From assembly GCF_013364195.1 (NCBI RefSeq), contig NZ_CP054918.1, positions 6,561,001 to 6,625,000 of the forward strand: DNA of 64,000 nucleotides, in the 5' to 3' direction. The first letter of the stretch is position 1. Every line of letters starts with the position of its first letter. The position numbers and the translations under genes are program-made. Positions 17,689 through 25,796 of this stretch are shown piece after piece. The stretch is from Streptomyces sp. NA04227. GTDB lineage: Bacteria; Actinomycetota; Actinomycetes; Streptomycetales; Streptomycetaceae. The notes beneath the pieces were generated by a model, which searched no databases, was not told the DNA's origin, and was given only the letters and a program-made list of their open reading frames with translations.

Positions 17689-18248
17689 CCGGGGGCGGCG
17701 CCGTCGAAGTACTGCTGCGACGTATCGACCCCGAGGTGCCGTTGCCGCGGTACGAGCATCCCGGCGACGCGGGTGCCGATCTGCGGACCACCGAGGCGTG
17801 CGAACTGGCCCCGGGGGAGCGGGTGGTGCTGCCGACCGGTGTCGCGATCGCCCTGCCCGAGGGGCATGCCGCCTTCGTGCACCCGCGGTCCGGTCTCGCC
17901 GCCCGCTGCGGAGTCGCACTGGTGAATGCCCCAGGGACCATCGATGCCGGGTACCGTGGAGAGATCAAGGTAATCGTGGTGAATCTCGACCCGCGCGAAT
18001 CCGTGGGGTTCGAGCGATTCGACCGGATTGCCCAACTGGTCGTCCAACAGGTTGAGAAGGCCCGCTTCCACGAGGTGGCGGAACTTCCCGGATCTGTCCG
18101 GGCCGAAGGGGGCTTCGGGTCCACCGGCGGTCATGCCGCGGTGGACGGACCGGAGATCCCCGGCCCGGTACGGCAAGGACCGGGGGACAGTGGGCAAGAG
18201 GGCGGGAATCGATACGCGTCGGTCGTATCCGACCGGGAAGGACAGTGA
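17685..18248 (+). CDS. dut: dUTP diphosphatase
   Basis: The 187-aa product splits dUTP to dUMP and pyrophosphate. All five trimeric dUTPase motifs are visible: DAGADL, HPRSGLAAR, GTIDAGYRGEI with the catalytic Asp, the RIAQLVVQ motif, and the C-terminal EGGFGSTGG lid. About 30 extra residues follow the lid. The GTG start overlaps the thioesterase stop by 4 bp. The DUF3710 gene follows 1 bp after the stop codon. Confidence 0.96.
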   Translation: MTGGGAVEVLLRRIDPEVPLPRYEHPGDAGADLRTTEACELAPGERVVLPTGVAIALPEGHAAFVHPRSGLAARCGVALVNAPGTIDAGYRGEIKVIVVNLDPRESVGFERFDRIAQLVVQQVEKARFHEVAELPGSVRAEGGFGSTGGHAAVDGPEIPGPVRQGPGDSGQEGGNRYASVVSDREGQ

Positions 18249-18249
18249 C

Positions 18250-19023
18250 GTGTTCGGACGTCGCAACAAGAAGGAATCCGCCGCGGAGGCGGAGGCGGCG
18301 AGCGGGGCCGAGCAGGTCGACGTCGACGACGTCGCGGCGGACGAACCCGGTCCCGGCGCCGAGCGTGCCCGGCTCGAGCCGGAGCCGCGTCCGGACGGGC
18401 CTTGGGACAGCACCGAGGTGAAGGACCCCGCCGAGGGCCGGGTCGACCTCGGCGGACTCTTCGTCCCCGGTGTCGAGGGCATGGAGCTGCGGGTCGAGGT
18501 CGCCGGAGACGCCATCGTCGCCGCGACGGTCGTACTGCGCGACAGCGCCGTACAGCTGCAGGCCTTCGCCGCACCCAAGCGCGAGGGCATCTGGGGCGAG
18601 GTGCGCGAGGAGATCGCCACCGGCATCACGCAGCAGGGCGGTGTGATCGACGAGGTCGAGGGTCCGCTCGGCTGGGAGCTGCGGGCCCAGGTGCCCGTGA
18701 AGCTGCCGGACGGCACCGGCGGTTTCCAGGTCGTACGGTTCGTCGGCGTGGACGGTCCCCGCTGGTTCCTGCGCGGTGTGATCTCCGGCCAGGGCGCGGT
18801 GCAGCCGCAGGCCGCCGGTCTGCTGGAGCAGATCTTCCGGGACACCGTCGTGGTCCGTGGCGAAGGGCCGATGGCCCCGCGCGACCCGATCGTCCTCAAG
18901 CTGCCCGACGACGCCCAGATGGTCGCCGAGGGCGGTGTCAAGCAGGAGGACCAGGCCGGCTCCCGCTTCTCCGGCGGCGTGGACCAGCTCGCCCGCGGCC
19001 CGGAGATCACCGAGATCCGCTGA
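18250..19023 (+). CDS. DUF3710 protein
   Basis: The 257-aa product starts with the FGRRNKKES basic patch, continues with an acidic linker (about 10-65) and then the compact DUF3710 domain (about 70-235) with GPRWFLRGVISGQGA. DUF3710 proteins lie directly after dut in actinobacteria, as in mycobacteria, and have no proven function. The GTG at 18250 almost abuts the dut stop, so the thioesterase-dut-DUF3710 set is one operon ending at the hairpin at 19048. Confidence 0.93.
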   Translation: MFGRRNKKESAAEAEAASGAEQVDVDDVAADEPGPGAERARLEPEPRPDGPWDSTEVKDPAEGRVDLGGLFVPGVEGMELRVEVAGDAIVAATVVLRDSAVQLQAFAAPKREGIWGEVREEIATGITQQGGVIDEVEGPLGWELRAQVPVKLPDGTGGFQVVRFVGVDGPRWFLRGVISGQGAVQPQAAGLLEQIFRDTVVVRGEGPMAPRDPIVLKLPDDAQMVAEGGVKQEDQAGSRFSGGVDQLARGPEITEIR

Positions 19024-19047
19024 GCGCACCGGCTCGCACACCACCGG

Positions 19048-19095
19048 CCCAAGGGCCGTGCCCGCAGGACCTCTCCCGTCGGCACGGCCCTTGGG
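19048..19095 (+). terminator. Terminator of the dut operon
   Basis: CCCAAGGGCCGTGCC at 19048-19062 pairs over all 15 bases with 19081-19095 around an 18-nt loop, 25 bp after the DUF3710 stop. It separates this operon from kdpD. Confidence 0.85.
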
Positions 19096-19230
19096 TCTGT
19101 CCGGGGCCGCCCCGCATCAGGGTTGTGTCAAGGACATGCACCCGTGTGCCCTCCCGCCCGCAATGTCCACATTGGCCGCTGTAACGTCGGCAGGCAGTGC
19201 AGATGGGGGACACGGGAAGACAATGGGGCC

Positions 19231-21825
19231 ATGGGACGAGGCAAGCTCCGCATCTATCTGGGAGCGGCACCCGGAGTGGGCAAGACCTACGCGATGCTTT
19301 CCGAGGCACATCGGCGGGTGGAGCGCGGCACCGACTGTGTGGTCGCCTACGTCGAGCACCACGACCGGCCGCGGACCGAGGTCATGCTGCACGGCCTGGA
19401 ACACGTCCCCCGCCGGGAGCTGACCCACCGCGGCGCGCGCTTCACGGAGATGGACGTCGACGCCGTACTGGACCGGCGCCCGGCCGTCGCCCTGGTCGAC
19501 GAACTCGCCCACACCAACGTCCCCGGCTCCCGCAACGCCAAGCGCTGGCAGGACGTCGAGGAACTGCTCGCCGTCGGCATCGACGTCGTCTCCACCGTGA
19601 ACATCCAGCACCTGGAGTCGCTCGGTGACGTGGTCGAGTCGATAACCGGCGTGCGGCAGCAGGAGACGGTGCCCGACGAGGTGGTGCGCAGGGCCGACCA
19701 GATAGAGCTGGTCGACATGTCCCCGCAGGCACTGCGGCGGCGGATGGCGCACGGCAACATCTATCAGCCCGACAAGGTCGACGCGGCCCTGTCGAACTAC
19801 TTCCGCCCCGGAAACCTCACCGCCCTGCGCGAACTGGCGCTGCTGTGGGTCGCCGACCGGGTCGACGAGTACCTCCAGCAGTACCGCGGCGAACACGGCA
19901 TCCGCTCCACCTGGCAGGCCCGGGAACGCATCGTTGTCGGCCTCACCGGCGGCCCCGAGGGCAGCACCCTGATCCGGCGGGCCGCGCGGATGGCCGCCAA
20001 GGGCTCGGGCAGCGAGATCCTCGCCGTCTACATCGCCCGCAGCGACGGCCTGACCGCAGCCTCGCCCAAGGAACTCGCCGTCCAGCGCACCCTCGTCGAG
20101 GACCTGGGCGGCACCTTCCACCACGTCATCGGCGACGACATCCCCTCCGCGCTCCTGGAGTTCGCCCGCGGGGTCAACGCCACCCAGATCGTGCTCGGCT
20201 CCAGCCGCCGCAAGGCGTGGCAGTACATCTTCGGGCCGGGCGTCGGGGTGACCGTGGCCCGTGACTCCGGGCCCGACCTCGACGTACACATCGTCACCCA
20301 CGAGGAGGCCGCCAAGGGCCGCGGACTCCCGGTGGCCCGGGGTGCCCGGCTCGGGCGGCAGCGGATTCTCTGGGGCTGGCTGGTCGGGGTCGCCGGGCCC
20401 CTGCTGCTCACCCTCCAGCTGACGAACCTCGACGCACACCTCGGGCTCGCCAACGACGTCCTGCTCTTCTTGACCCTGACCGTCGCGGCGGCCCTGCTCG
20501 GCGGACTGCTCCCGGCCCTGGTCTCCGCCGCGGTCGGCTCACTGCTCCTGAACTGGTTCTTCACCCCGCCCGTCCACGAGATCACCATCGCCGACCCCAA
20601 GAACTTCCTGGCCCTGATGATCTTCGTCGCGGTCGCGGTGGCCGTGGCCTCGGTGGTCGACCTGGCGGCGCGCCGTACCCACCAGGCCGCCCGGCTGCGC
20701 GCCGAGGCCGAGATCCTCGCCTTCCTCGCGGGCAGCGTGCTGCGCGGCGAGACCACCCTGGACGCCCTGCTCGAACGGGTACGGGAGACCTTCGCGATGG
20801 ACGCGGTGGCCCTGCTCGAACGCGAGAACGAGGTCGAGCCCTGGACCGTCGCGGGCAGTGTCGGGTCAACCGCCGTCGAGCGGCCCGAGGACGCCGATGT
20901 GGACGTGCCGGTCAGCGACACCATGGCCCTGGCGCTCAGCGGCCGGGTGCTGCCCGCCGAGGACCGGCGCGTCCTCGCCGCGTTCGCCGCCCAGGCCGCG
21001 GTGGTCCTGGACCGGCAGCGGCTGCGGTCCGAGGCGGAACGGTCCCGCAGGCTCGCGGAGGGCAACCGCATCCGTACCGCCCTGCTCGCCGCCGTCAGCC
21101 ACGACCTGCGCACGCCGCTCGCCGGGATCAAGGCGTCCGTCAGCTCACTGCGCTCCGACGACGTGGCCTGGTCCGAGGAGGACCAGGCGGAACTGCTCGC
21201 CGGGATCGAGGACGGCGCGGACCGGCTGGACCACCTGGTCGGCAATCTGCTCGACATGTCCCGGCTGCAGACCGGCACCGTCACCCCGCTCATCCGCGAG
21301 CTCGACCTCGACGAGGTCGTGCCGATGGCACTCGTCGGGGTGCCCGAGTCCAGCGTCGGGCTCGACATCCCCGAGTCGCTGCCGATGGTCGCCGTGGACC
21401 CCGGGCTCCTTGAACGCGCGGTCGCCAACGTCGTCGAGAACGCGGTCAAGTACAGCCCCGACGGCCTGCGCGTCGTGGTCGCCGCCAGCGCGCTGGGCGA
21501 GCGCGTGGAACTGCGCGTCGTCGACCGCGGCCCCGGCGTCCCCGACGACGCCAAGGAACGCATCTTCGCGCCCTTCCAGCGCCACGGCGACGCCCCGCGC
21601 GGCGTCGGGGTGGGCCTGGGCCTCGCCGTCGCCCGCGGCTTCGTCGAGGCGATGGACGGCACCCTCAGCGCGGAGGACACCCCCGGCGGCGGGCTCACCA
21701 TGGTGCTCACCCTGCGCGCCGCGACCGCCGCCCGCCCGGCACCCGCCGTGGCAGAGGCCGCCCCGCGACCAGTGGGGACCGGCAGCACACGGCAACAGAG
21801 GGCCGCGGTGAGCAACAAGCGGTGA
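19231..21825 (+). CDS. kdpD: Sensor histidine kinase KdpD
   Basis: The 864-aa kinase has the complete KdpD plan: N-terminal KdpD domain with Walker A GAAPGVGKT (residues 11-19) and VDELAHTN, a universal-stress-like domain (about 240-360), four transmembrane helices of DUF4118 (about 385-480), a GAF region, HisKA with the phosphorylated His near residue 624 (AVSHDLRTPL) and HATPase with NVVENAVKY and GVGVGLGLAVA. It senses potassium limitation or osmotic stress and controls the Kdp potassium ATPase. No kdpFABC genes are in the window. ATG 19231 is preferred. Confidence 0.95.
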   Translation: MGRGKLRIYLGAAPGVGKTYAMLSEAHRRVERGTDCVVAYVEHHDRPRTEVMLHGLEHVPRRELTHRGARFTEMDVDAVLDRRPAVALVDELAHTNVPGSRNAKRWQDVEELLAVGIDVVSTVNIQHLESLGDVVESITGVRQQETVPDEVVRRADQIELVDMSPQALRRRMAHGNIYQPDKVDAALSNYFRPGNLTALRELALLWVADRVDEYLQQYRGEHGIRSTWQARERIVVGLTGGPEGSTLIRRAARMAAKGSGSEILAVYIARSDGLTAASPKELAVQRTLVEDLGGTFHHVIGDDIPSALLEFARGVNATQIVLGSSRRKAWQYIFGPGVGVTVARDSGPDLDVHIVTHEEAAKGRGLPVARGARLGRQRILWGWLVGVAGPLLLTLQLTNLDAHLGLANDVLLFLTLTVAAALLGGLLPALVSAAVGSLLLNWFFTPPVHEITIADPKNFLALMIFVAVAVAVASVVDLAARRTHQAARLRAEAEILAFLAGSVLRGETTLDALLERVRETFAMDAVALLERENEVEPWTVAGSVGSTAVERPEDADVDVPVSDTMALALSGRVLPAEDRRVLAAFAAQAAVVLDRQRLRSEAERSRRLAEGNRIRTALLAAVSHDLRTPLAGIKASVSSLRSDDVAWSEEDQAELLAGIEDGADRLDHLVGNLLDMSRLQTGTVTPLIRELDLDEVVPMALVGVPESSVGLDIPESLPMVAVDPGLLERAVANVVENAVKYSPDGLRVVVAASALGERVELRVVDRGPGVPDDAKERIFAPFQRHGDAPRGVGVGLGLAVARGFVEAMDGTLSAEDTPGGGLTMVLTLRAATAARPAPAVAEAAPRPVGTGSTRQQRAAVSNKR

Positions 21826-21840
21826 GCAACGCACAGTGAC

Positions 21841-21871
21841 GCCCGGCCGCGGTCGGTGACAGCGGCCGGGC
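21841..21871 (+). terminator. Hairpin between kdpD and kdpE
   Basis: GCCCGGCCGC (21841-21850) pairs perfectly with GCGGCCGGGC (21862-21871) around an 11-nt loop, 15 bp after kdpD. Lying inside a two-component operon, it may attenuate rather than end transcription. Confidence 0.5.
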
Positions 21872-21877
21872 AGGACT

Positions 21878-21933
21878 GAAGCAATCCAGCAGAAGCAATC
21901 CAGCAGCAGCAACCCAGCAGAAGCAACGCAGCA
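21878..21933. repeat. Four tandem 14-bp repeats before kdpE
   Basis: Four head-to-tail 14-mers, consensus GAAGCAAYCCAGCA, fill 21878-21933; the first two are identical, the third and fourth differ by two and two bases. They lie between the intercistronic hairpin and the kdpE start, inside the expected kdpDE transcript. Confidence 0.85.
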
Positions 21934-21972
21934 GAGCACACGCGACACAGCAGCACAGAAAGGCAGGCGCAG

Positions 21973-22692
21973 ATGCCGCAGCCCTCCTCCGGGCCGGGCG
22001 CCGCGAGCGCGACCAGAGTTCTCGTCGTCGACGACGAACCGCAGATCGTGCGCGCGCTCGTCATCAACCTCCGGGCACGGGGATACGAGGTCGACGCGGC
22101 CGCCGACGGCACCGACGCCCTCCGGCTCGCCGCCGCCCGGCACCCCCATGTGGTCGTCCTCGACCTCGGACTGCCCGACATGGACGGTGTAGAGGTGATC
22201 CGCGGCCTGCGCGGCTGGACCCGCGTACCGATCCTGGTGCTCTCCGCCCGGCACAGCTCCGACGAGAAGGTCGAGGCGCTGGACGCGGGCGCCGACGACT
22301 ACGTCACCAAACCCTTCGGGATGGACGAACTCCTGGCCCGGCTGCGCGCCGCCGTACGTCGCGCGGAGCCCACCGGGCCGGGGGAGGAGGACGTACTCGT
22401 CGCCACCGAGGCGTTCACGGTGGACCTGGCGGCCAAGAAGGTCAACCGGGACGGCCGGGACGTGCGTCTGACGCCCACCGAGTGGCACCTCCTGGAGGTC
22501 CTGGTGCGCAACGCGGGCCGTCTGGTCAGCCAGAAGCAGCTGCTCCAGGAGGTCTGGGGCCCCTCGTACGGCACCGAGACCAACTATCTGCGCGTCTACA
22601 TGGCACAGCTGCGCCGCAAACTGGAGGCCGACCCGGCCCACCCGCGCCACTTCATCACCGAACCGGGCATGGGGTACCGCTTCGAGAGCTGA
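21973..22692 (+). CDS. kdpE: Response regulator KdpE
   Basis: The 239-aa OmpR-family regulator has a receiver domain with the acidic pair at residues 20-21, phosphorylated Asp64 (VVLDLGLPDMDG) and the conserved Lys in DDYVTKPF, then a winged helix (about 140-235) ending PGMGYRFES. Partner of the KdpD kinase just upstream. It starts at ATG 21973 after AGAAAGGCAGG. The 147-bp gap from kdpD, unusually long for this pair, contains a hairpin and tandem repeats. Confidence 0.95.
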   Translation: MPQPSSGPGAASATRVLVVDDEPQIVRALVINLRARGYEVDAAADGTDALRLAAARHPHVVVLDLGLPDMDGVEVIRGLRGWTRVPILVLSARHSSDEKVEALDAGADDYVTKPFGMDELLARLRAAVRRAEPTGPGEEDVLVATEAFTVDLAAKKVNRDGRDVRLTPTEWHLLEVLVRNAGRLVSQKQLLQEVWGPSYGTETNYLRVYMAQLRRKLEADPAHPRHFITEPGMGYRFES

Positions 22693-22815
22693 ACCGGCCG
22701 CTCGTACCCGTCCCGCGCGCCGAAGCTGGACGATGCGCGGACCGTGTGTGCGAGATGCTGCACAGTCGCGCGCACCTGTTCACTTGACGTCAACGGCCGC
22801 GGGTACGCTTCCCCT

Positions 22816-23226
22816 ATGAGTGCCTCTTCGCGTTCTGGAAAGCCGGCCGGCCGGTTCCGGCGCATGCTCGACCGGTTCGCCGACATCTCGGCGTCCCAGG
22901 AGGATCTCGAATCGGAAGAGCTGAGAGAGGACGCCGCCGAGACCGCCGGCTGTACCCGGATCGGTGACTGCCAGGACCGTCAGATCGTGACCGTCACTGG
23001 TACCTTGCGCACGGTAACCCTGCGGCCACGCGCCGGAGTTCCGGCCCTGGAAGCCGAACTCTTCGACGGCTCGGCCCCGCTGGACGTGGTATGGCTGGGA
23101 CGGCGCTCGATCGTGGGCATCGAACCCGGCCGCAGGCTGATAGCCTCCGGCCGCATCTCGCTCAGCCACGGCCGCCGGGTGCTCTTCAACCCGAAGTACG
23201 AACTCAGACCGCTCGGACGGGAGTAA
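22816..23226 (+). CDS. OB-fold nucleic-acid-binding protein
   Basis: The 136-aa product has a short basic N-terminus and an OB-fold domain (about 45-135) of the type seen in RecG-like and tRNA-anticodon folds, with TVTGTLRTVTLRP and LIASGRISLSHGRRVLFNPKYEL. The gene is conserved upstream of DUF3159 and TrkA genes in actinobacteria (the mycobacterial OB-fold protein in the same place). It starts at ATG 22816, has no evident Shine-Dalgarno and could be leaderless. Binding target unknown. Confidence 0.88.
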   Translation: MSASSRSGKPAGRFRRMLDRFADISASQEDLESEELREDAAETAGCTRIGDCQDRQIVTVTGTLRTVTLRPRAGVPALEAELFDGSAPLDVVWLGRRSIVGIEPGRRLIASGRISLSHGRRVLFNPKYELRPLGRE

Positions 23227-23229
23227 CTC

Positions 23230-24048
23230 TTGACGTCCCTCGACAAGCCGACCGGACAGCGCGAGACGCAGGACGGCAGCGCTGACCAGGACGACTCCAG
23301 GGCCGTGACGGAGGCCGCCCTCTTCGAGGCGTTCGGCGGCCTGCGCGGCATGGTGGAGACGGTGCTCCCCGGCCTGTTGTTCGTGACCATCTACACGATC
23401 AACAAGGACCTGCACGTCTCCGCCATCGCGGCGCTCGCGGTCTCACTGCTGCTGGTCGCGGTCCGCCTGGTCCGCAGGGACACCGTCAAGCACGCCTTCA
23501 GCGGCGTCTTCGGTGTGGCCTTCGGCGTGATCTTCGCGACCGTCACCGGCAACGCCAAGGACTTCTACCTGCCGGGCATGCTCTACACCCTCGGCCTCGC
23601 CCTGGCGTACATCATCACCACGCTCGCCGGAGTGCCGCTGATCGGACTGATCCTCGGCCCGGTGTTCAAGGAGAACCTCTCCTGGCGCACCCGCAACCCC
23701 GGCCGCAAGTCCGCGTACGCCAAGGCCAGTTACGCCTGGGGCCTGATCCTGCTCGCCAAGTGCGCGATCCTCTTCCCGCTGTACTGGTGGGCCGACACCG
23801 AGCAGCTCGGCTGGGTCCTGGTCGCTCTGAAGATCCCGCCGTTCCTGCTCGCCGTGTACCTGACCTGGCTCTTCCTCGCGAAGGCGCCCGCGCCCATCGA
23901 CGTCTTCGCCGAGATGGAAGCGGCGGAGGCAGCGGAGGCCGCCGAGAAGGAGGAGCGGGAACGCCGTGCGTCACCGGAGCACGGGGCGGACGCGGAGACC
24001 GCGGACACCCCGGCCGGTACGAGCGGCCGCCACCGACGCGATTCCTGA
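23230..24048 (+). CDS. DUF3159 membrane protein
   Basis: The 272-aa product has about five to six transmembrane helices between residues 45 and 220 and a charged, Ala/Glu-rich cytosolic C-terminus. DUF3159 is an actinobacterial integral membrane family next to paired TrkA genes, so a role in ion homeostasis is plausible but unproven. The TTG start at 23230 is 3 bp after the OB-fold stop and has GGGAG six bases upstream. It ends at a strong terminator. Confidence 0.9.
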   Translation: MTSLDKPTGQRETQDGSADQDDSRAVTEAALFEAFGGLRGMVETVLPGLLFVTIYTINKDLHVSAIAALAVSLLLVAVRLVRRDTVKHAFSGVFGVAFGVIFATVTGNAKDFYLPGMLYTLGLALAYIITTLAGVPLIGLILGPVFKENLSWRTRNPGRKSAYAKASYAWGLILLAKCAILFPLYWWADTEQLGWVLVALKIPPFLLAVYLTWLFLAKAPAPIDVFAEMEAAEAAEAAEKEERERRASPEHGADAETADTPAGTSGRHRRDS

Positions 24049-24059
24049 GCACCGCACCG

Positions 24060-24104
24060 GACGTGAGAAGGGGCCCGCCACCAGGCAGGGCCCCTTCTCA
24101 CGTC
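24060..24104. terminator. Bidirectional terminator between DUF3159 and trkA genes
   Basis: A perfect 17-bp stem, starting GACGTGAGAAGGGGCCC at 24060 with its complement at 24088-24104 and an 11-nt loop, lies between converging transcription units. Confidence 0.9.
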
Positions 24105-24152
24105 TCGTCCCGTCCCGCGGTGCGCACGGTCCCCCGTACGCACCGCCCGGGC

Positions 24153-24827
24153 TCAGTCCCCGTCCCCCCGGCGCACCGAGAGCAGGTCCTCCAGCTGCTC
24201 CTCGCGGGCCTGGGCCGCCACGAACAGCAGCTCGTCGCCCTCTTCCAGGGAGTCCTCGGGGGTGGGGGCCAGGACCCGGTTCCCGCGGATGATGGTGACC
24301 AGCGAGGTGTCCTCGGGCCACTCGACCTCGCCGACGCGGGTGCCCGCGATCGCCGACTCCGGCGGCAGGGTCAGCTCGACCAGGTTGGCATCGCCGTGGC
24401 TGAAGCGCAGCAGGCGCACCAGGTCGCCCACGCTGACCGCCTCCTCGACCAGGGCGGACATCAGACGCGGCGTGGAGACCGCGACATCGACGCCCCAGGC
24501 CTCGGTGAACAGCCATTCGTTCTTCGGGTTGTTGACCCGCGCGACCACCCTCGGCACCCCGTACTCGGTCTTGCCGAGCAGCGAGACGACCAGATTGACC
24601 TTGTCGTCACCGGTCGCGGCGATGACCACGTTGCAGCGCTGCAGCGCGGCCTCGTCGAGGGAGGTGATCTCACAGGCGTCGGCGAGCAGCCACTCCGCCT
24701 GCGGTACGCGCTCGACCGAGATGGCGGTCGGCGCCTTGTCGATGAGCAGGACCTCGTGGCCGTTCTCAAGGAGCTCGCCCGCGATGGAACGGCCCACCGC
24801 CCCGGCTCCGGCAATGGCGACCCTCAT
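24153..24827 (-). CDS. TrkA family potassium uptake regulator (CeoC-like)
   Basis: The 225-aa product has an RCK_N Rossmann domain (GAGAVGRSIAGEL at 7-19, acidic LLIDK at the end of strand 2) that binds NAD(H) or ATP, and a C-terminal RCK_C domain (about 140-220). It is the second of two TrkA genes; its ATG shares one base with the stop of the first (TGATG). Such pairs gate potassium transport as heteromers. The order TrkA-TrkA-divergent permease matches ceoB-ceoC in mycobacteria. Confidence 0.93.
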   Translation of the reverse strand: MRVAIAGAGAVGRSIAGELLENGHEVLLIDKAPTAISVERVPQAEWLLADACEITSLDEAALQRCNVVIAATGDDKVNLVVSLLGKTEYGVPRVVARVNNPKNEWLFTEAWGVDVAVSTPRLMSALVEEAVSVGDLVRLLRFSHGDANLVELTLPPESAIAGTRVGEVEWPEDTSLVTIIRGNRVLAPTPEDSLEEGDELLFVAAQAREEQLEDLLSVRRGDGD

Positions 24828-25495
24828 CAGTGACCGCCTTCCTCGGGGCCCTCGGCGAACGCCGCCTCGACCTTCTCGACCTCGTCCGTACGCATCATCA
24901 CGTGCACCAGGTCGCCCTCCTGGAGAACCGTCTGCGAGGTGGGCAGGACCGCCTCGCCGAGCCGGGTCAGGAAGGCGACGCGCACCCCGGTCTCCTCCTG
25001 CAGGCGGCTGATCCGCTCGCCCACCCAGGAGTTGGCGGCATGCACCTCGGCGAGCTGCACACCGCCCGTCGGGTCGCGCCACAGCGGCTCCGAACCCGAG
25101 GGCAGCAGACGACGCAGCATCTGGTCCGCGGTCCAGCGCACGGTGGCCACGGTCGGGATGCCCAGACGCTGGTAGACCTCCGCACGGCGCGGGTCGTAGA
25201 TCCGGGCGGCGACGTTCTCGATGCCGAACATCTCGCGGGCGACTCGCGCGGCGATGATGTTGGAATTGTCACCGCTGGAGACGGCGGCGAAGGCGCCCGC
25301 CTCCTCGATGCCCGCCTCGCGCAGGGTGTCCTGGTCGAAGCCGACACCCGTCACCCTGCGCCCGCCGAAGCCGGCGCCGAGCCGACGGAACGCGGTGGGG
25401 TCCTGGTCGACCACCGCGACGGTGTGCCCTTGTTGTTCCAGGGTCTGCGCGAGGGCGGAGCCCACTCGTCCGCAGCCCATGATGACGATGTGCAC
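24827..25495 (-). CDS. TrkA family potassium uptake regulator (CeoB-like)
   Basis: The 222-aa product has an N-terminal RCK domain with GCGRVGSALAQTL at 7-19 and VVDQDP at 28-33, then an RCK_C domain (about 138-215). It is the first gene of the two-gene trkA operon and is divergent from the APC permease. The expected partner is that permease or another potassium transporter, with ligand-dependent gating through the Rossmann site. ATG 25495. Confidence 0.93.
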   Translation of the reverse strand: MHIVIMGCGRVGSALAQTLEQQGHTVAVVDQDPTAFRRLGAGFGGRRVTGVGFDQDTLREAGIEEAGAFAAVSSGDNSNIIAARVAREMFGIENVAARIYDPRRAEVYQRLGIPTVATVRWTADQMLRRLLPSGSEPLWRDPTGGVQLAEVHAANSWVGERISRLQEETGVRVAFLTRLGEAVLPTSQTVLQEGDLVHVMMRTDEVEKVEAAFAEGPEEGGH

Positions 25496-25796
25496 CTACC
25501 TGTACCCCGCAGTTCTGGTCTCGCCGCTGACCTGCGAATACACCCTGCTCACACTTCTTTCTCAGTCCAGGGAACAACGTCGGGCCACCGGCGTCGGCCC
25601 GGGCCCCGCTGCCGAGCTTATGCCGCACGCCCCGCAACACCGACACCCCGTGCGCAAAGCAGGGGTGACGGCGGCGCCGGAAACCCTGCCCACGTCGCCC
25701 TCGCGGCAACCGCGGCCCGGGCGACCGATGGACGTCTCGTCAAGAAAACATGAGCCGCTTTAGCGAGGCTCTGGCGCAAGCCTTACGATCCTCTGC
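25496..25796. promoter_or_regulatory. Divergent trkA/permease promoter region
   Basis: This 301-bp gap has no gene. A -10-like TACGAT at 25784-25789 lies 8 bp before the permease GTG, so that transcript may be leaderless, which would explain the lack of a ribosome site. No convincing -35 was identified, and the trkA promoter was not resolved. Confidence 0.4.
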
